From the NCBI GenBank assembly GCA_023386815.1, contig JAEWIZ010000028.1, forward strand, positions 37,804 through 101,803: 64,000 bases of DNA, in the 5' to 3' direction. Shown here in pieces: positions 34,711 to 42,913 of this stretch (its first letter is position 1; every line of letters starts with the position of its first letter). The notes under the pieces were generated by a model, which saw only the letters and a list, made by a program, of their open reading frames with translations, was not told the DNA's origin and did no database searches. The translations under genes were made by a program, and so were the position numbers. Source of the stretch: Bacillota bacterium (GTDB lineage Bacteria; Bacillota; Clostridia; Lachnospirales; Lachnospiraceae).

Positions 34711-35591
34711 GCCATTGCCCTCCTATTCCTGAATGGAAGTCTGCAAAGATTAACAAATCCATTAATTAAAACTGGAAGTACCTTCTTACATACAAATCCA
34801 ACTGCTAATGTAGTTAACATACCAAGACCTAAAGCAACAAGACCTCCGCCCATCATTAATAAGCCATAGAATGGGGTTGCTAATTCTGCCAAACCTGCCA
34901 CAAATAACACCAGGCCAGATCCAATAAGTGCTATACCCGCTACACCAAAACCAAAGATTACTCCGACCACTGCTGCAATAACACCAATTGCAATACCTAA
35001 TACCGTTAATACGATTGGTAACCAGATTGGGAATGTAACAATTATTAGTACGATAAGTAATCCATTGCCAGCACCTTTTTTGCTATAACCGTTATAATTA
35101 TTCCCGTTATAGTTATTCCCCTGATGACCGTTATTGTAATTTGTATAGCCTGGGTTTGTGCCTCTATTATTGCTATTTGTATAATTACTATTTGTATAAT
35201 CGCTACTTGTATAATTGCCATTCTTATTTTGACTTGTTTGACCGGTAGTGTTTTGATTTACCTGACCAGTATAATATTGATTTGTTTGTTTATCATTGGA
35301 ACGATTGCTTTCTGATTTTGTAATTTCAAATTCACTGCCTATGGTTTCCTGATAGCCCTTTTCCGTAAAAAAGCCTTTACTTTCTCGTTCTGTTGAATTT
35401 GTATTCAAATCAGCCTTAATCATTGCTGCGACCTTCTCAGGTGAGCCTAATTCTTTCACAATTTCCTCTTCCTGCTCTTCCCCTGCATCATCGAAATACC
35501 CATTATAATACGTCAGTGCTTCATTTTTTTCATCTAAAGGGATATCAGGCAATAAGCTTTCGAGTTCCTTCATGAATTCTAGCCTTGTCAT
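34707..35591 (-). CDS. DUF1700 membrane protein with Asn/Tyr-rich linker
   Basis: Residues 1-75 form the DUF1700 domain: MTRLEFMKELESLLPDIPLDEKNEALTYYNGYFDD and ELGSPEKVAAMIKADL. Residues ~95-165 are a low-complexity Asn/Tyr/Thr/Gly tract with near-repeats (NYTNSNYTNSN, NYNGNNYNGY). The rest is three or four membrane helices. The gene starts directly after the padR stop (TAG-ATG). DUF1700 proteins are found beside PadR and DUF4097 proteins and may be HAAS-like signalling adaptors; the role is inferred only. Confidence 0.9.
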   Translation of the reverse strand: MTRLEFMKELESLLPDIPLDEKNEALTYYNGYFDDAGEEQEEEIVKELGSPEKVAAMIKADLNTNSTERESKGFFTEKGYQETIGSEFEITKSESNRSNDKQTNQYYTGQVNQNTTGQTSQNKNGNYTSSDYTNSNYTNSNNRGTNPGYTNYNNGHQGNNYNGNNYNGYSKKGAGNGLLIVLIIVTFPIWLPIVLTVLGIAIGVIAAVVGVIFGFGVAGIALIGSGLVLFVAGLAELATPFYGLLMMGGGLVALGLGMLTTLAVGFVCKKVLPVLINGFVNLCRLPFRNRRAMA

Positions 35592-35909
35592 CTATTTCAC
35601 TCCTTCAAAAATAATATTTATTTTCCTATAGTAAATCTCCCACTCTCCGATATATAACTTTAGTTGAGCCATTCCCTTATCTGTTATTTTATAATATCTT
35701 CGGTTCCTGCCCCCAAACTCCTGATCATAAACCTCCAGGCAATCCTCCTTTTGAAGTCTGCGAAGCACCGGATATAATGTGGACTCAGATACCTCAATTG
35801 CCTGGCGGACATCCTGGGTAATCTTATAACCATAGGTTCCTTCCGGCTCCTTTGAGACAACTGCAAGCACAATTGCATCAAGCAATGCTGATCCGGTATT
35901 GAATACCAT
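35592..35909 (-). CDS. PadR-family regulator of the DUF1700/DUF4097/PspC operon
   Basis: From the ATG at 35909 it is 105 residues: MVFNTGSALLDAIVLAVVSKEPEGTYGYKI, then STLYPVLRRLQKEDCLEVY as recognition helix and wing, and a short C-terminal helix. An upstream GAAAGGAG site lies ten bases before. Two upstream in-frame ATGs lie inside a hairpin and have no usable site. It heads the four-gene operon and probably represses it. Its leader can fold in two competing ways (35919-35957). Confidence 0.9.
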   Translation of the reverse strand: MVFNTGSALLDAIVLAVVSKEPEGTYGYKITQDVRQAIEVSESTLYPVLRRLQKEDCLEVYDQEFGGRNRRYYKITDKGMAQLKLYIGEWEIYYRKINIIFEGVK

Positions 35910-35918
35910 ACCACCAAC

Positions 35919-35957
35919 TCTCCTTTCGTTACTGAGAAAGGAGAACATTCTCCTTTC
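35919..35957 (-). promoter_or_regulatory. Possible alternative-hairpin switch over the padR ribosome site
   Basis: On the minus strand three segments lie in order: GAAAGGAGAA, TTCTCCTTTC and GAAAGGAGAG. The middle one can pair with the first (9-10 bp) or with the third (9 bp, eight-base loop). The third contains the ribosome site. One fold exposes and the other hides the start region. Confidence 0.45.
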
Positions 35958-35988
35958 ATATCTTTTCTGATGCAATATTATTTTATTG

Positions 35989-36015
35989 ATAATACTATAT
36001 ACCGTATAATATTAT
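35989..36015. promoter_or_regulatory. AT-rich palindrome, candidate PadR operator
   Basis: ATAATACTATA and TATAATATTAT flank a five-base centre, with 10 of 11 pairs complementary. It overlaps the likely promoter about 80 bases before the padR start. A 12-bp perfect palindrome CTACATATGTAG at 36111-36122 may be a second site. Confidence 0.5.
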
Positions 36016-36266
36016 ATGTCAATATCTATTTTTATTTCTAATTATTTTCTAATAATTTTACGATAAATTTTGTCTACAGATTTCGCCTACTAATTTTCAT
36101 GAAATTATTTCTACATATGTAGGCTAATAAGGCTTACTGCTACCTCTATATCATAACGATTTCAAATCCAGATATTCTTCAACTACAAATGGGTTTCTGA
36201 TATTCTCAACATATTACGCAAATATTCTAAAAATGTAATAACCAGGTGTCACATTTTTAAAACAAT

Positions 36267-36297
36267 AAAAAACCCCAGAAATCTAGACTCTGAGGCT
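36267..36297 (-). terminator. Terminator of the OmpR/HAMP-kinase operon
   Basis: On the minus strand a CCTCAGA...TCTGGGG stem is followed by six U residues. It lies 220 bases after the kinase stop, beyond the 29-bp repeats. Confidence 0.7.
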
Positions 36298-36351
36298 TTG
36301 CCGTATTCTGTATTCTATTGTATTAAACATTACGAAAAAAACTTTTAAGGT

Positions 36352-36526
36352 TATCCACTAAAATGAATTACTCAGTTAGCATTATCCACTATAAGAATTA
36401 CTTTTGTGGGTATCCACAAATGAATTACTTATTATGGGTAATCCACTTCAAGGAATTACTCTTTGCGGTATCCACTTCAAGGAATTATTCTTTGTGGGTA
36501 TCCAATACAAAGAACTACTCTTTGGG
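36352..36526. repeat. Six ~29-bp tandem repeats reaching into the kinase gene end
   Basis: Units beginning ATCCAC (or ATCCAA) start near 36352, 36383, 36411, 36440, 36469 and 36499, each followed by an A-rich core and AATTACT...TTTG(T/C)GGG. The last unit holds the final codons and the stop of the histidine kinase. The array then decays away from the gene. Confidence 0.8.
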
Positions 36527-37906
36527 TAGAATCACGGTGAACTCAGTCCCTTCGTTTAAAACACTCTGAACCGATACTCTTCCGCCATGCGCTTCAATTA
36601 TTGCCTTCACTATTGTAAGACCGATTCCAGTCCCTCCTGTTGCGCGGTTACGGGATTTGTCAGCTCTATAAAATCGTTCAAAGATATAGGGCAGCTCCTG
36701 TTGCGGAATTCCAATGCCCGTATCCTGAATTCGAAAACCTACGATATCCCGTGTCTCAAAGGTATAGAACTGAATTCGTGCACCCTCTTTCGAATACTTA
36801 ATTGCGTTAGAAAGTAAATTGACTATCACTTGTTTTAACCGATCCTGGTCTGCTAAAAGCTCATAATGCTCCCCCAGCAATATTATTTCCAAGTGCTTAT
36901 TTTCTAATTCTATCTTAAAGCTTTGAATGGTTTTATCAATAAGTGCATAGAGATCCACCCGTTGCTTTTGCAGCTTCAGGTTCTCACCCTCTATTCTTGC
37001 CAGACGCTCCAGATCTCCGACTAACTTTCCAATCCGTTCTACCTCTTCGTTACAGCTCTCAAGGCGCTCCGGTGTAGCATCCCACACCCCTTCTGTCATT
37101 GCCTCCAGATAGGAACCAAGAATCGTAATCGGCGTACGCAGCTCATGTGCTACATCCTCGGTTAATTGCTTCCGCAGCTTCTCCAAGGTCTCTAACGATC
37201 CTGCCAGATGATTAATTGACTCCTCTAACAGCCCTAACTCCTTTGTATTACTTTCTTCCTCGATACGAACCCCATAGTTGCCATCTGCAATCTGTTTAGT
37301 AATTTCTACGGTTTTAAGAATCGGACGGCTAATCCTCTTCGCAAATACATGTCCTACTAACACCGATACTACCAGAGCTATCATACCAACACTAATTAAT
37401 ATTCGATTAAGGGAATGGATAAACTGGAAATCATTTTCATTCAAGAAGAAAGGACCAAAGGTACTGACACTGACGCGTCCAATGATCTTACCATTCTTCA
37501 CCAGTGGGTAATCTGTAGCTGAAAATTCTCCGCTTAGTCTGGGATACTCAATCTTCATCCGATTTGAGATTTCATCCATAATTTGATGACAAAGCTCCAT
37601 ATCATGGGCTTGTGCGTCCCATATGGTCTTGCCTTCCTTATCATATACCTTTACAATATACCCTTCATAAAGCGCATACATTCCAGTTGCATGGACAAAA
37701 TCTGTATTCCATTGATCTGTAAACTCCGTATACTGCTGGCTAAGCGTAGAGGTTATGATCTGTGACTCCAGATCCTGCTGTTTTGATACATAGGAAGTGA
37801 ACTGCCGATTAATAAAGATATTTGCAAGGAAGCTGACCACAACAATGGTTAATAATACAATGACCAGTATGGTAGTTGATAATTGTGCCTTAAGACTCTG
37901 TTTCAA
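36515..37906 (-). CDS. HAMP sensor histidine kinase (BaeS/EnvZ-like)
   Basis: A TTG start directly after the regulator stop (TAA-TTG) has GGGGGTGAG upstream, inside the regulator end. The 463-residue protein has two membrane helices (about 12-32 and 168-188) around an extracellular sensor domain, a HAMP linker (about 190-245), HisKA with His254 in DVAHELRTPI, and a HATPase (N box NLLSNAIKYS, G boxes DTGIGIP and GTGIGLTIV). It pairs with the OmpR-type regulator. Signal unknown; envelope stress or metals are common for this class. Confidence 0.95.
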   Translation of the reverse strand: MKQSLKAQLSTTILVIVLLTIVVVSFLANIFINRQFTSYVSKQQDLESQIITSTLSQQYTEFTDQWNTDFVHATGMYALYEGYIVKVYDKEGKTIWDAQAHDMELCHQIMDEISNRMKIEYPRLSGEFSATDYPLVKNGKIIGRVSVSTFGPFFLNENDFQFIHSLNRILISVGMIALVVSVLVGHVFAKRISRPILKTVEITKQIADGNYGVRIEEESNTKELGLLEESINHLAGSLETLEKLRKQLTEDVAHELRTPITILGSYLEAMTEGVWDATPERLESCNEEVERIGKLVGDLERLARIEGENLKLQKQRVDLYALIDKTIQSFKIELENKHLEIILLGEHYELLADQDRLKQVIVNLLSNAIKYSKEGARIQFYTFETRDIVGFRIQDTGIGIPQQELPYIFERFYRADKSRNRATGGTGIGLTIVKAIIEAHGGRVSVQSVLNEGTEFTVILPKE

Positions 37907-38605
37907 TTACTCACCCCCAAATTTATAACCAACACCATGAATTGTTTTTACGTATACAGGGTTTCTGGGATCCGTCTCAATTTTTTGTCTCAGATTTTTA
38001 ATATGACTATCGATGGTACGATCAAAGCCTTCAAACTCTTGTCCTAACGCTGCTGCAATTAGTTCATCCCTAGTAAAGACCTTATTGGGATGTTTGGCCA
38101 AGGTTGCGAGTATTTTAAATTCATTGGGCGTTAATTTCACTTCTTCTGACTGCTTTAGGATGACATGACTCTCAAAGTCAACGATTAAGTCTTCCTTCTG
38201 ATAAGCTCTTCTTGTCATGAAAGTCATAATATCATCACTTGACCGACGTAGCACCGCTTCCATTCTTGCATAAAGTGCTTTTAGGCTAAAGGGTTTTGTA
38301 ATATAATCATCAGCCCCAATCCCAAGTCCAGTCAGCATATCTGCCTCATCCGATCTAGCTGTCAGCATAATAATCGGTACTCGGGACTTTTTACGCAGCT
38401 CCATACACACCTCTTCCCCTGAAAGTTCCGGCAACATAAGATCAAGCAGTACCAGGGATATATTCTCACGATCAAATAACTCCAATGCTTTCTTCCCATC
38501 CTCTGCTGTAACTACTATAAAATCCTTACTTTCCAGGAAGGATTTTACGACACTTCGTATTTTTTCTTCATCCTCAACTACTAATATCTTCTTCTTTTGA
38601 TTCAC
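37907..38605 (-). CDS. OmpR/PhoB-family response regulator
   Basis: A GTG start with GGAGG upstream gives 232 residues. The receiver (1-120) has EDEEK, phospho-acceptor D55 in LVLLDLMLPE and KPFSLKALYAR. The winged helix (about 135-230) has LTPNEFKILATLAKHPNKVFTRDEL and the final DRTIDSHIKNLRQKIE...VHTIHGVGYKF pattern. It is followed without gap by its kinase. The upstream lipoprotein gene (38801-39490) on the same strand is a candidate target. Confidence 0.96.
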   Translation of the reverse strand: MNQKKKILVVEDEEKIRSVVKSFLESKDFIVVTAEDGKKALELFDRENISLVLLDLMLPELSGEEVCMELRKKSRVPIIMLTARSDEADMLTGLGIGADDYITKPFSLKALYARMEAVLRRSSDDIMTFMTRRAYQKEDLIVDFESHVILKQSEEVKLTPNEFKILATLAKHPNKVFTRDELIAAALGQEFEGFDRTIDSHIKNLRQKIETDPRNPVYVKTIHGVGYKFGGE

Positions 38606-38714
38606 GTCCCACCTCCGTGCTAATCTGAATAGATTGTACCTTAAGATTATACTAATTTCAATGATAACAGGATTTACTATTTACTATAAGACCATACAAG
38701 TGCCCTAAATTGAC

Positions 38715-38749
38715 TTAACTCAGTCATTCACAAAGAATCACTGAGTTAA
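38715..38749 (-). terminator. Hairpin after the 229-residue lipoprotein gene
   Basis: TTAACTCAGTCATTC and GAATCACTGAGTTAA form a 15-bp arm with one mismatch and a five-base loop. No strong U-run follows, so it may only partly stop transcription into the regulator gene. Confidence 0.55.
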
Positions 38750-38800
38750 ATCCTGCTTATAAGTTTCTTTTAATTATCAAACGATTATTTATGCCTTTTA

Positions 38801-39490
38801 TTACTTTGCCGGCTGACCATCCAAATCAAAGGGCTTTAAAAATTTATCCACTTTGATCTTCTTGCCATTACTGTCCATTGTCTCTACCTGAGCGAATACC
38901 CATCCCTCCACTTTAGAGGTATCAACCCCTGCATTGATGAAGATATCTGGATTTAATACGAACACGATATCCTTATCATTCGTGGTCATATCTTTCGCCC
39001 ACTCGAACATATTACCATTCGATAGCATTACTCCATAATGGTCTAAAGCTGCATGATAACTAATATTATCACGATAAAGTTTTACTATTTGCTCATAGGA
39101 GCTAAGAGGTGTTGCTTCACGGGAATAGCTAAGCGCATTCTCACCCAGTTCCGTTCCCAGGATTAATTGATCGCCTACTAAAACACCTTCCGGTAATTTA
39201 CTCACATCAAGTCCTGCATCGATAAAGGGCTGTGCATTTACAACTAACTGTACATCATTGGAGGTTGTTTTACTATAATCCTCACTCCATAAAAATCTGG
39301 CATCTTGGTCCGGGGAGGTTAAGGACCAGCCTCCGAACTCAGTGTCTTTGGTAACTTGATCTCCTAATTTACTCACCACTGCATCAAAGGATTTTATAGA
39401 GGTATCTCCTATGACATCCAGCTTGCTACAAGCAGTCAGTCCAAGAATAGCGGTAATTGATAATACTGATAATAATAATTTTTTAATCAT
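38801..39490 (-). CDS. Secreted lipoprotein with two repeated domains, unknown function
   Basis: The 229-residue protein starts MIKKLLLSVLSITAILGLTAC, a signal peptide with lipobox LTAC. The mature part contains two related halves: DVQLVVNAQPFIDAGLDVSKLPEGV and DIVFVLNPDIFINAGVDTSKVEGWV. Each is preceded by a W-S/A-ED/K stretch (FLWSEDYS, FEWAKDMT). So it appears to be an internal duplication of about 100 residues. I do not recognise the family. It lies upstream of the OmpR-kinase pair and may be its sensor partner or target. Confidence 0.8.
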   Translation of the reverse strand: MIKKLLLSVLSITAILGLTACSKLDVIGDTSIKSFDAVVSKLGDQVTKDTEFGGWSLTSPDQDARFLWSEDYSKTTSNDVQLVVNAQPFIDAGLDVSKLPEGVLVGDQLILGTELGENALSYSREATPLSSYEQIVKLYRDNISYHAALDHYGVMLSNGNMFEWAKDMTTNDKDIVFVLNPDIFINAGVDTSKVEGWVFAQVETMDSNGKKIKVDKFLKPFDLDGQPAK

Positions 39491-39683
39491 TCATATTCTC
39501 CTATTAAGTTATTCTTTAAATATACACTCATGTATCTGAGTGATTCATTCCGTATCATCTGAGTAATTCATTCTGTAACATTCAATCCATGTAATTCATT
39601 CCGTCCGATCCATTCATTGTAAAAAAACCATGTTTATGTTATTTAAATGATTTGACTGATAAAAGATTTCTTAATACTAGCGC

Positions 39684-39823
39684 GGTAAATCTGGGTGTAT
39701 CTATATCCATATGGGTGCAGACCGGGCCTCCCGTGATTGCCTGCACTTGGCAATCATGGGCATGTTTACAGAAGCAAGCTTCTGCGGCAAGCCCAGGTGG
39801 ATATAGATGCACCCAGATTTACC
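39684..39823. repeat. 140-bp multi-hairpin palindromic element
   Basis: The ends pair over 26 bases with one mismatch (GGTAAATCTGGGTG...CACCCAGATTTACC). Inside are a 12-bp hairpin CCCGTGATTGCC/GGCAATCATGGG and a hairpin CAGAAG-CAAG-CTTCTG. The whole can fold as a branched structure. It is more GC-rich than its surroundings, has no open frame worth calling, and lies just downstream of copA. Confidence 0.75.
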
Positions 39824-39859
39824 TCACAGCCTAAATTTTTCCCCTTTACTGCTCTATCA

Positions 39860-42322
39860 TCATTTATAGGCTTTAAATCTCTTTAATCGTAATGCATTAC
39901 TTACAACAGATACAGAGCTAAATGCCATGGCTGCTGCAGCAAAGATCGGGTTAAGTAATGGTCCTCCAAAGAGATGTAAAATACCGGCAGCAATAGGAAT
40001 ACCGGCTACATTATAACCAAATGCCCAAAATAGATTCTGTTTAATATTTCGAATTGTACTTTTACTTAATTTAATCGCAGTTGGTACATCCATGAGGTCA
40101 CTCCTCATAAGGACGATATCAGCTGATTCCATCGCCACATCAGTACCTGAGCCAATTGCAATACCAATATCTGCCTGAACAAGTGCCGGCGCATCATTGA
40201 TACCATCACCAACCATACAAACCTTCTTGCCCTCAGCTTGAAGCTTCTTCACTTCATTTGATTTATCCTGAGGTAATACCTCGGCAAGAACACGATCAAT
40301 TCCTACCTGCTTTGCTATGGCTTCAGCGGTCTTACGATTATCACCTGTAATCATTGCGACCTCTATTCCCATTTCCTGAAGCTTCTTAATTGCCTTAGCA
40401 CTGCTCTCTTTTACAACGTCAGCTACCGCTATGATACCTGCAAGTGTTCCATTCATTGCAATATACATAGGAGTCTTGCCTTCACCTGCTAAGCGATCGG
40501 AAGTTTCACGAAGACTATCCAGGGAGATCTGCTTATCGTCCATTAGCTTCTTATTTCCGATCAAGACCTTTATATCCTCAATTAGAACCTCGATACCATG
40601 TCCCGGAATCGCTTCAAACTGCTCAACCTTTAATATCTCAAGCTTTTCTTTTTCTGCACCCCTTACGATTGCTTCACCAAGCGGATGCTCTGAGCCTTTC
40701 TCGCCTGAGGCGGCAATCTGAAGAAGTCGTTCGCTTTTTACTCCTTCCACAGGAATAATATCTGTCACCTCCGGCTTACCTTCTGTAATTGTACCCGTTT
40801 TATCAAATACAATTGTATTGATCTTATGAGTGGTTTCCAGCGCCTCTCCGCCCTTAATCAAGATACCATTCTCTGCACCCTTACCAGTCCCTACCATAAT
40901 AGCGGTTGGCGTTGCAAGACCTAACGCACATGGGCAAGCGATTACTAATACGGAGATAAAAATAGTTACTGCAAAGGCTAAAGGCTCTCCTGCAATGAGC
41001 CAAGCTAGAAATGCCAAAAGTGCTATACTGCATACAATCGGTACAAAATACCCGGAAACAATATCCGCCATTTGAGCAATCGGAGCCTTAGAGCCTTGAG
41101 CATCCTCAACCAATTTAATAATTTGTGCCAGGGCGGTATCACTACCCACCTTAGTTGCCTGGAATTTAATCATACCATTTTTATTTATACTGGCAGCAAA
41201 CACCTTGTCGCCTGCTTTTTTATCCACCGGCATACTCTCACCAGTCAGCATAGCCTCATCCACAGAGGTTGTTCCCTCTATAACAACACCATCCACCGGA
41301 ATCTTATCACCAGGTTTCACTAAGATGACATTGCCAATTTCCACTTCATCGATTGGCACTTCAATCTCTTTTCCATTCTCTATGACAATTGCTGTTTTAG
41401 GAGCTAATCCCATCAGCTTTTTAATTGCTTCCGAGGTCTTTCCTTTCGATACAGCCTCTAGGGATTTACCCAATAAAATGAGGGCAATAATCACACCAGC
41501 AGTCTCATAATAAAGACCTTCCACTGCACCAAAGTTACCCTCCACAATTTGTAAGGTATTATAGATGCTGTAAAGAATAGCAGCCGTAGTACCGATGGCT
41601 ACCAGGGAGTCCATATTGGGACTTCTTTGAATCAAAGCCTTAAATCCTACGGTATAGAATTTGTAGCCCGCAATTATAATTGGTGTTACCAGTGATATTT
41701 GCAATAGTGCAAAGCGCAGAGGATACATCATTGGATTTAGAGCTCTAGGTATCGGGAAAGGCCACCAGGAAACCATTGGAACCATGGCAAAATACAGTAG
41801 CGGTAATCCAAACACGGATGCGACGATAAATTTAATCCAAAGAGTCTTAATCTCTTTTTCTTTTCTTAGTTTATCTTCATCAACGGTGTTCTTATCAATC
41901 TCTAAAGGCTGATAACCGGTTTTTTCAATGCATTGCTTAATGGCAGATAGACGGATTACTTGAGAATCATACTCTACGGTTGCTTTCTCCGTAGCCAGAT
42001 TAACCGATACCTTCGTAACACCTTCTAATTTATCAATTGCCTTCTCAACTCTTTGAACACAGGCCGCACAGGTCATTCCTCCAATGGGAATCGTAACCAG
42101 GTTTAGCTTACTCTCTTCTATAACTCCATAGCCTGCCTGCTCAACAGCATCTTTAATTACTGGTATATTTACTGTAGCCTCATCGAACTCTACTGATAAT
42201 TTTTCTGTAGCAAAATTCACGCTGGCATTTGTTACTCCATCAATTTTACCAACTGCCTTTTGAACCCTTTGGGCGCAGGCTGCACAGGTCATTCCACTGA
42301 TCTTTATTGTCTCTTTATTCAC
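39860..42322 (-). CDS. copA: Copper-translocating P1B-type ATPase
   Basis: A GTG start gives 820 residues. Two N-terminal HMA domains carry GMTCAAC motifs (Cys13/16 and Cys85/88). Eight membrane helices follow, with the CPC transport site in IACPCALGLATP, actuator TGES, phosphorylation DKTGTITEGKP, the ATP-binding HP (SEHPLGEAI) and the hinge GDGINDAPAL. The C-terminal helix set includes NxxxYN and MxxSS marks (FGYNVAG, MAFSSVSVV), which fit Cu+ export. It is last in a three-gene copper module. No CsoR or CopY regulator gene is in the window. Confidence 0.97.
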   Translation of the reverse strand: MNKETIKISGMTCAACAQRVQKAVGKIDGVTNASVNFATEKLSVEFDEATVNIPVIKDAVEQAGYGVIEESKLNLVTIPIGGMTCAACVQRVEKAIDKLEGVTKVSVNLATEKATVEYDSQVIRLSAIKQCIEKTGYQPLEIDKNTVDEDKLRKEKEIKTLWIKFIVASVFGLPLLYFAMVPMVSWWPFPIPRALNPMMYPLRFALLQISLVTPIIIAGYKFYTVGFKALIQRSPNMDSLVAIGTTAAILYSIYNTLQIVEGNFGAVEGLYYETAGVIIALILLGKSLEAVSKGKTSEAIKKLMGLAPKTAIVIENGKEIEVPIDEVEIGNVILVKPGDKIPVDGVVIEGTTSVDEAMLTGESMPVDKKAGDKVFAASINKNGMIKFQATKVGSDTALAQIIKLVEDAQGSKAPIAQMADIVSGYFVPIVCSIALLAFLAWLIAGEPLAFAVTIFISVLVIACPCALGLATPTAIMVGTGKGAENGILIKGGEALETTHKINTIVFDKTGTITEGKPEVTDIIPVEGVKSERLLQIAASGEKGSEHPLGEAIVRGAEKEKLEILKVEQFEAIPGHGIEVLIEDIKVLIGNKKLMDDKQISLDSLRETSDRLAGEGKTPMYIAMNGTLAGIIAVADVVKESSAKAIKKLQEMGIEVAMITGDNRKTAEAIAKQVGIDRVLAEVLPQDKSNEVKKLQAEGKKVCMVGDGINDAPALVQADIGIAIGSGTDVAMESADIVLMRSDLMDVPTAIKLSKSTIRNIKQNLFWAFGYNVAGIPIAAGILHLFGGPLLNPIFAAAAMAFSSVSVVSNALRLKRFKAYK

Positions 42323-42369
42323 GACTCTTCAACCTCTCTTCAAAAATATTCATTCTATTACACAATTAC

Positions 42370-42885
42370 TTACTTCCATTCGGCAAAGATTGCTGTAGCC
42401 TGTGATAGAACGTCTTTTGATATTGTTATGGTATCATCCGTTACCGTTTTATATTCATTCGTAATTGGTACCGGATTACAACCACCTTTCGTTACCTCAA
42501 CATCATCCATTCCAAAACGGTTACCACAGTTTTGGCATACGAGTTCATTTTTGTCGACCTCATAATAACCCTTACCTGAATTATAACATACTTGGCAAGT
42601 ATTAAAAGCAGTACGTATTGTTCCATCGGAAGCTTTCACAGCCAATACCTCTAAATCTACTCCCTCGATGCTGGCAGAATAGAAGGCTGGTGTCTCTGTA
42701 ATATCTTTGGTCTGAATAATAATATCACTGTCTTTCACAGTAGCATTTTTTGCTGCGGAACTACCAGAGGACCCCGAAGAATTCGGTGTTCTAAAACTGT
42801 AGGCAATTGCAATAATAGCAACTGCTGCAACTACGATGATACCTAGCTTTTTTACATCCATCTTATTGTTTGGGTTTTTACTCAT
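42370..42885 (-). CDS. DUF2318 membrane-anchored cysteine-rich protein
   Basis: A single N-terminal helix (about 12-30) anchors the protein, followed by a Ser-rich linker and the DUF2318 domain (about 55-171). Its cysteine pattern is FNTCQVCYNSGKGYYE, LVCQNCGNRFG and GGCNPVPI. DUF2318 proteins are linked with iron and other metal transport systems in bacteria. Here it lies between a copper-type HMA/TauE protein and CopA, 47 bases before copA. Likely role: extracytoplasmic metal carrier or reductase partner. This is inference. Confidence 0.9.
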   Translation of the reverse strand: MSKNPNNKMDVKKLGIIVVAAVAIIAIAYSFRTPNSSGSSGSSAAKNATVKDSDIIIQTKDITETPAFYSASIEGVDLEVLAVKASDGTIRTAFNTCQVCYNSGKGYYEVDKNELVCQNCGNRFGMDDVEVTKGGCNPVPITNEYKTVTDDTITISKDVLSQATAIFAEWK

Positions 42886-42913
42886 GAAATTAATCTCCTT
42901 TTTATTGAATCTA

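Noticed and set aside
36352..36526. CRISPR-like array of short repeats
   Set aside because: The units touch each other with no variable spacers, they include the end of a coding gene, and no cas genes are present.
36363..36569. Plus-strand open frame over the 29-bp repeats
   Set aside because: Its protein is only a translation of the repeat (NYSLW-type units), with no ribosome site.
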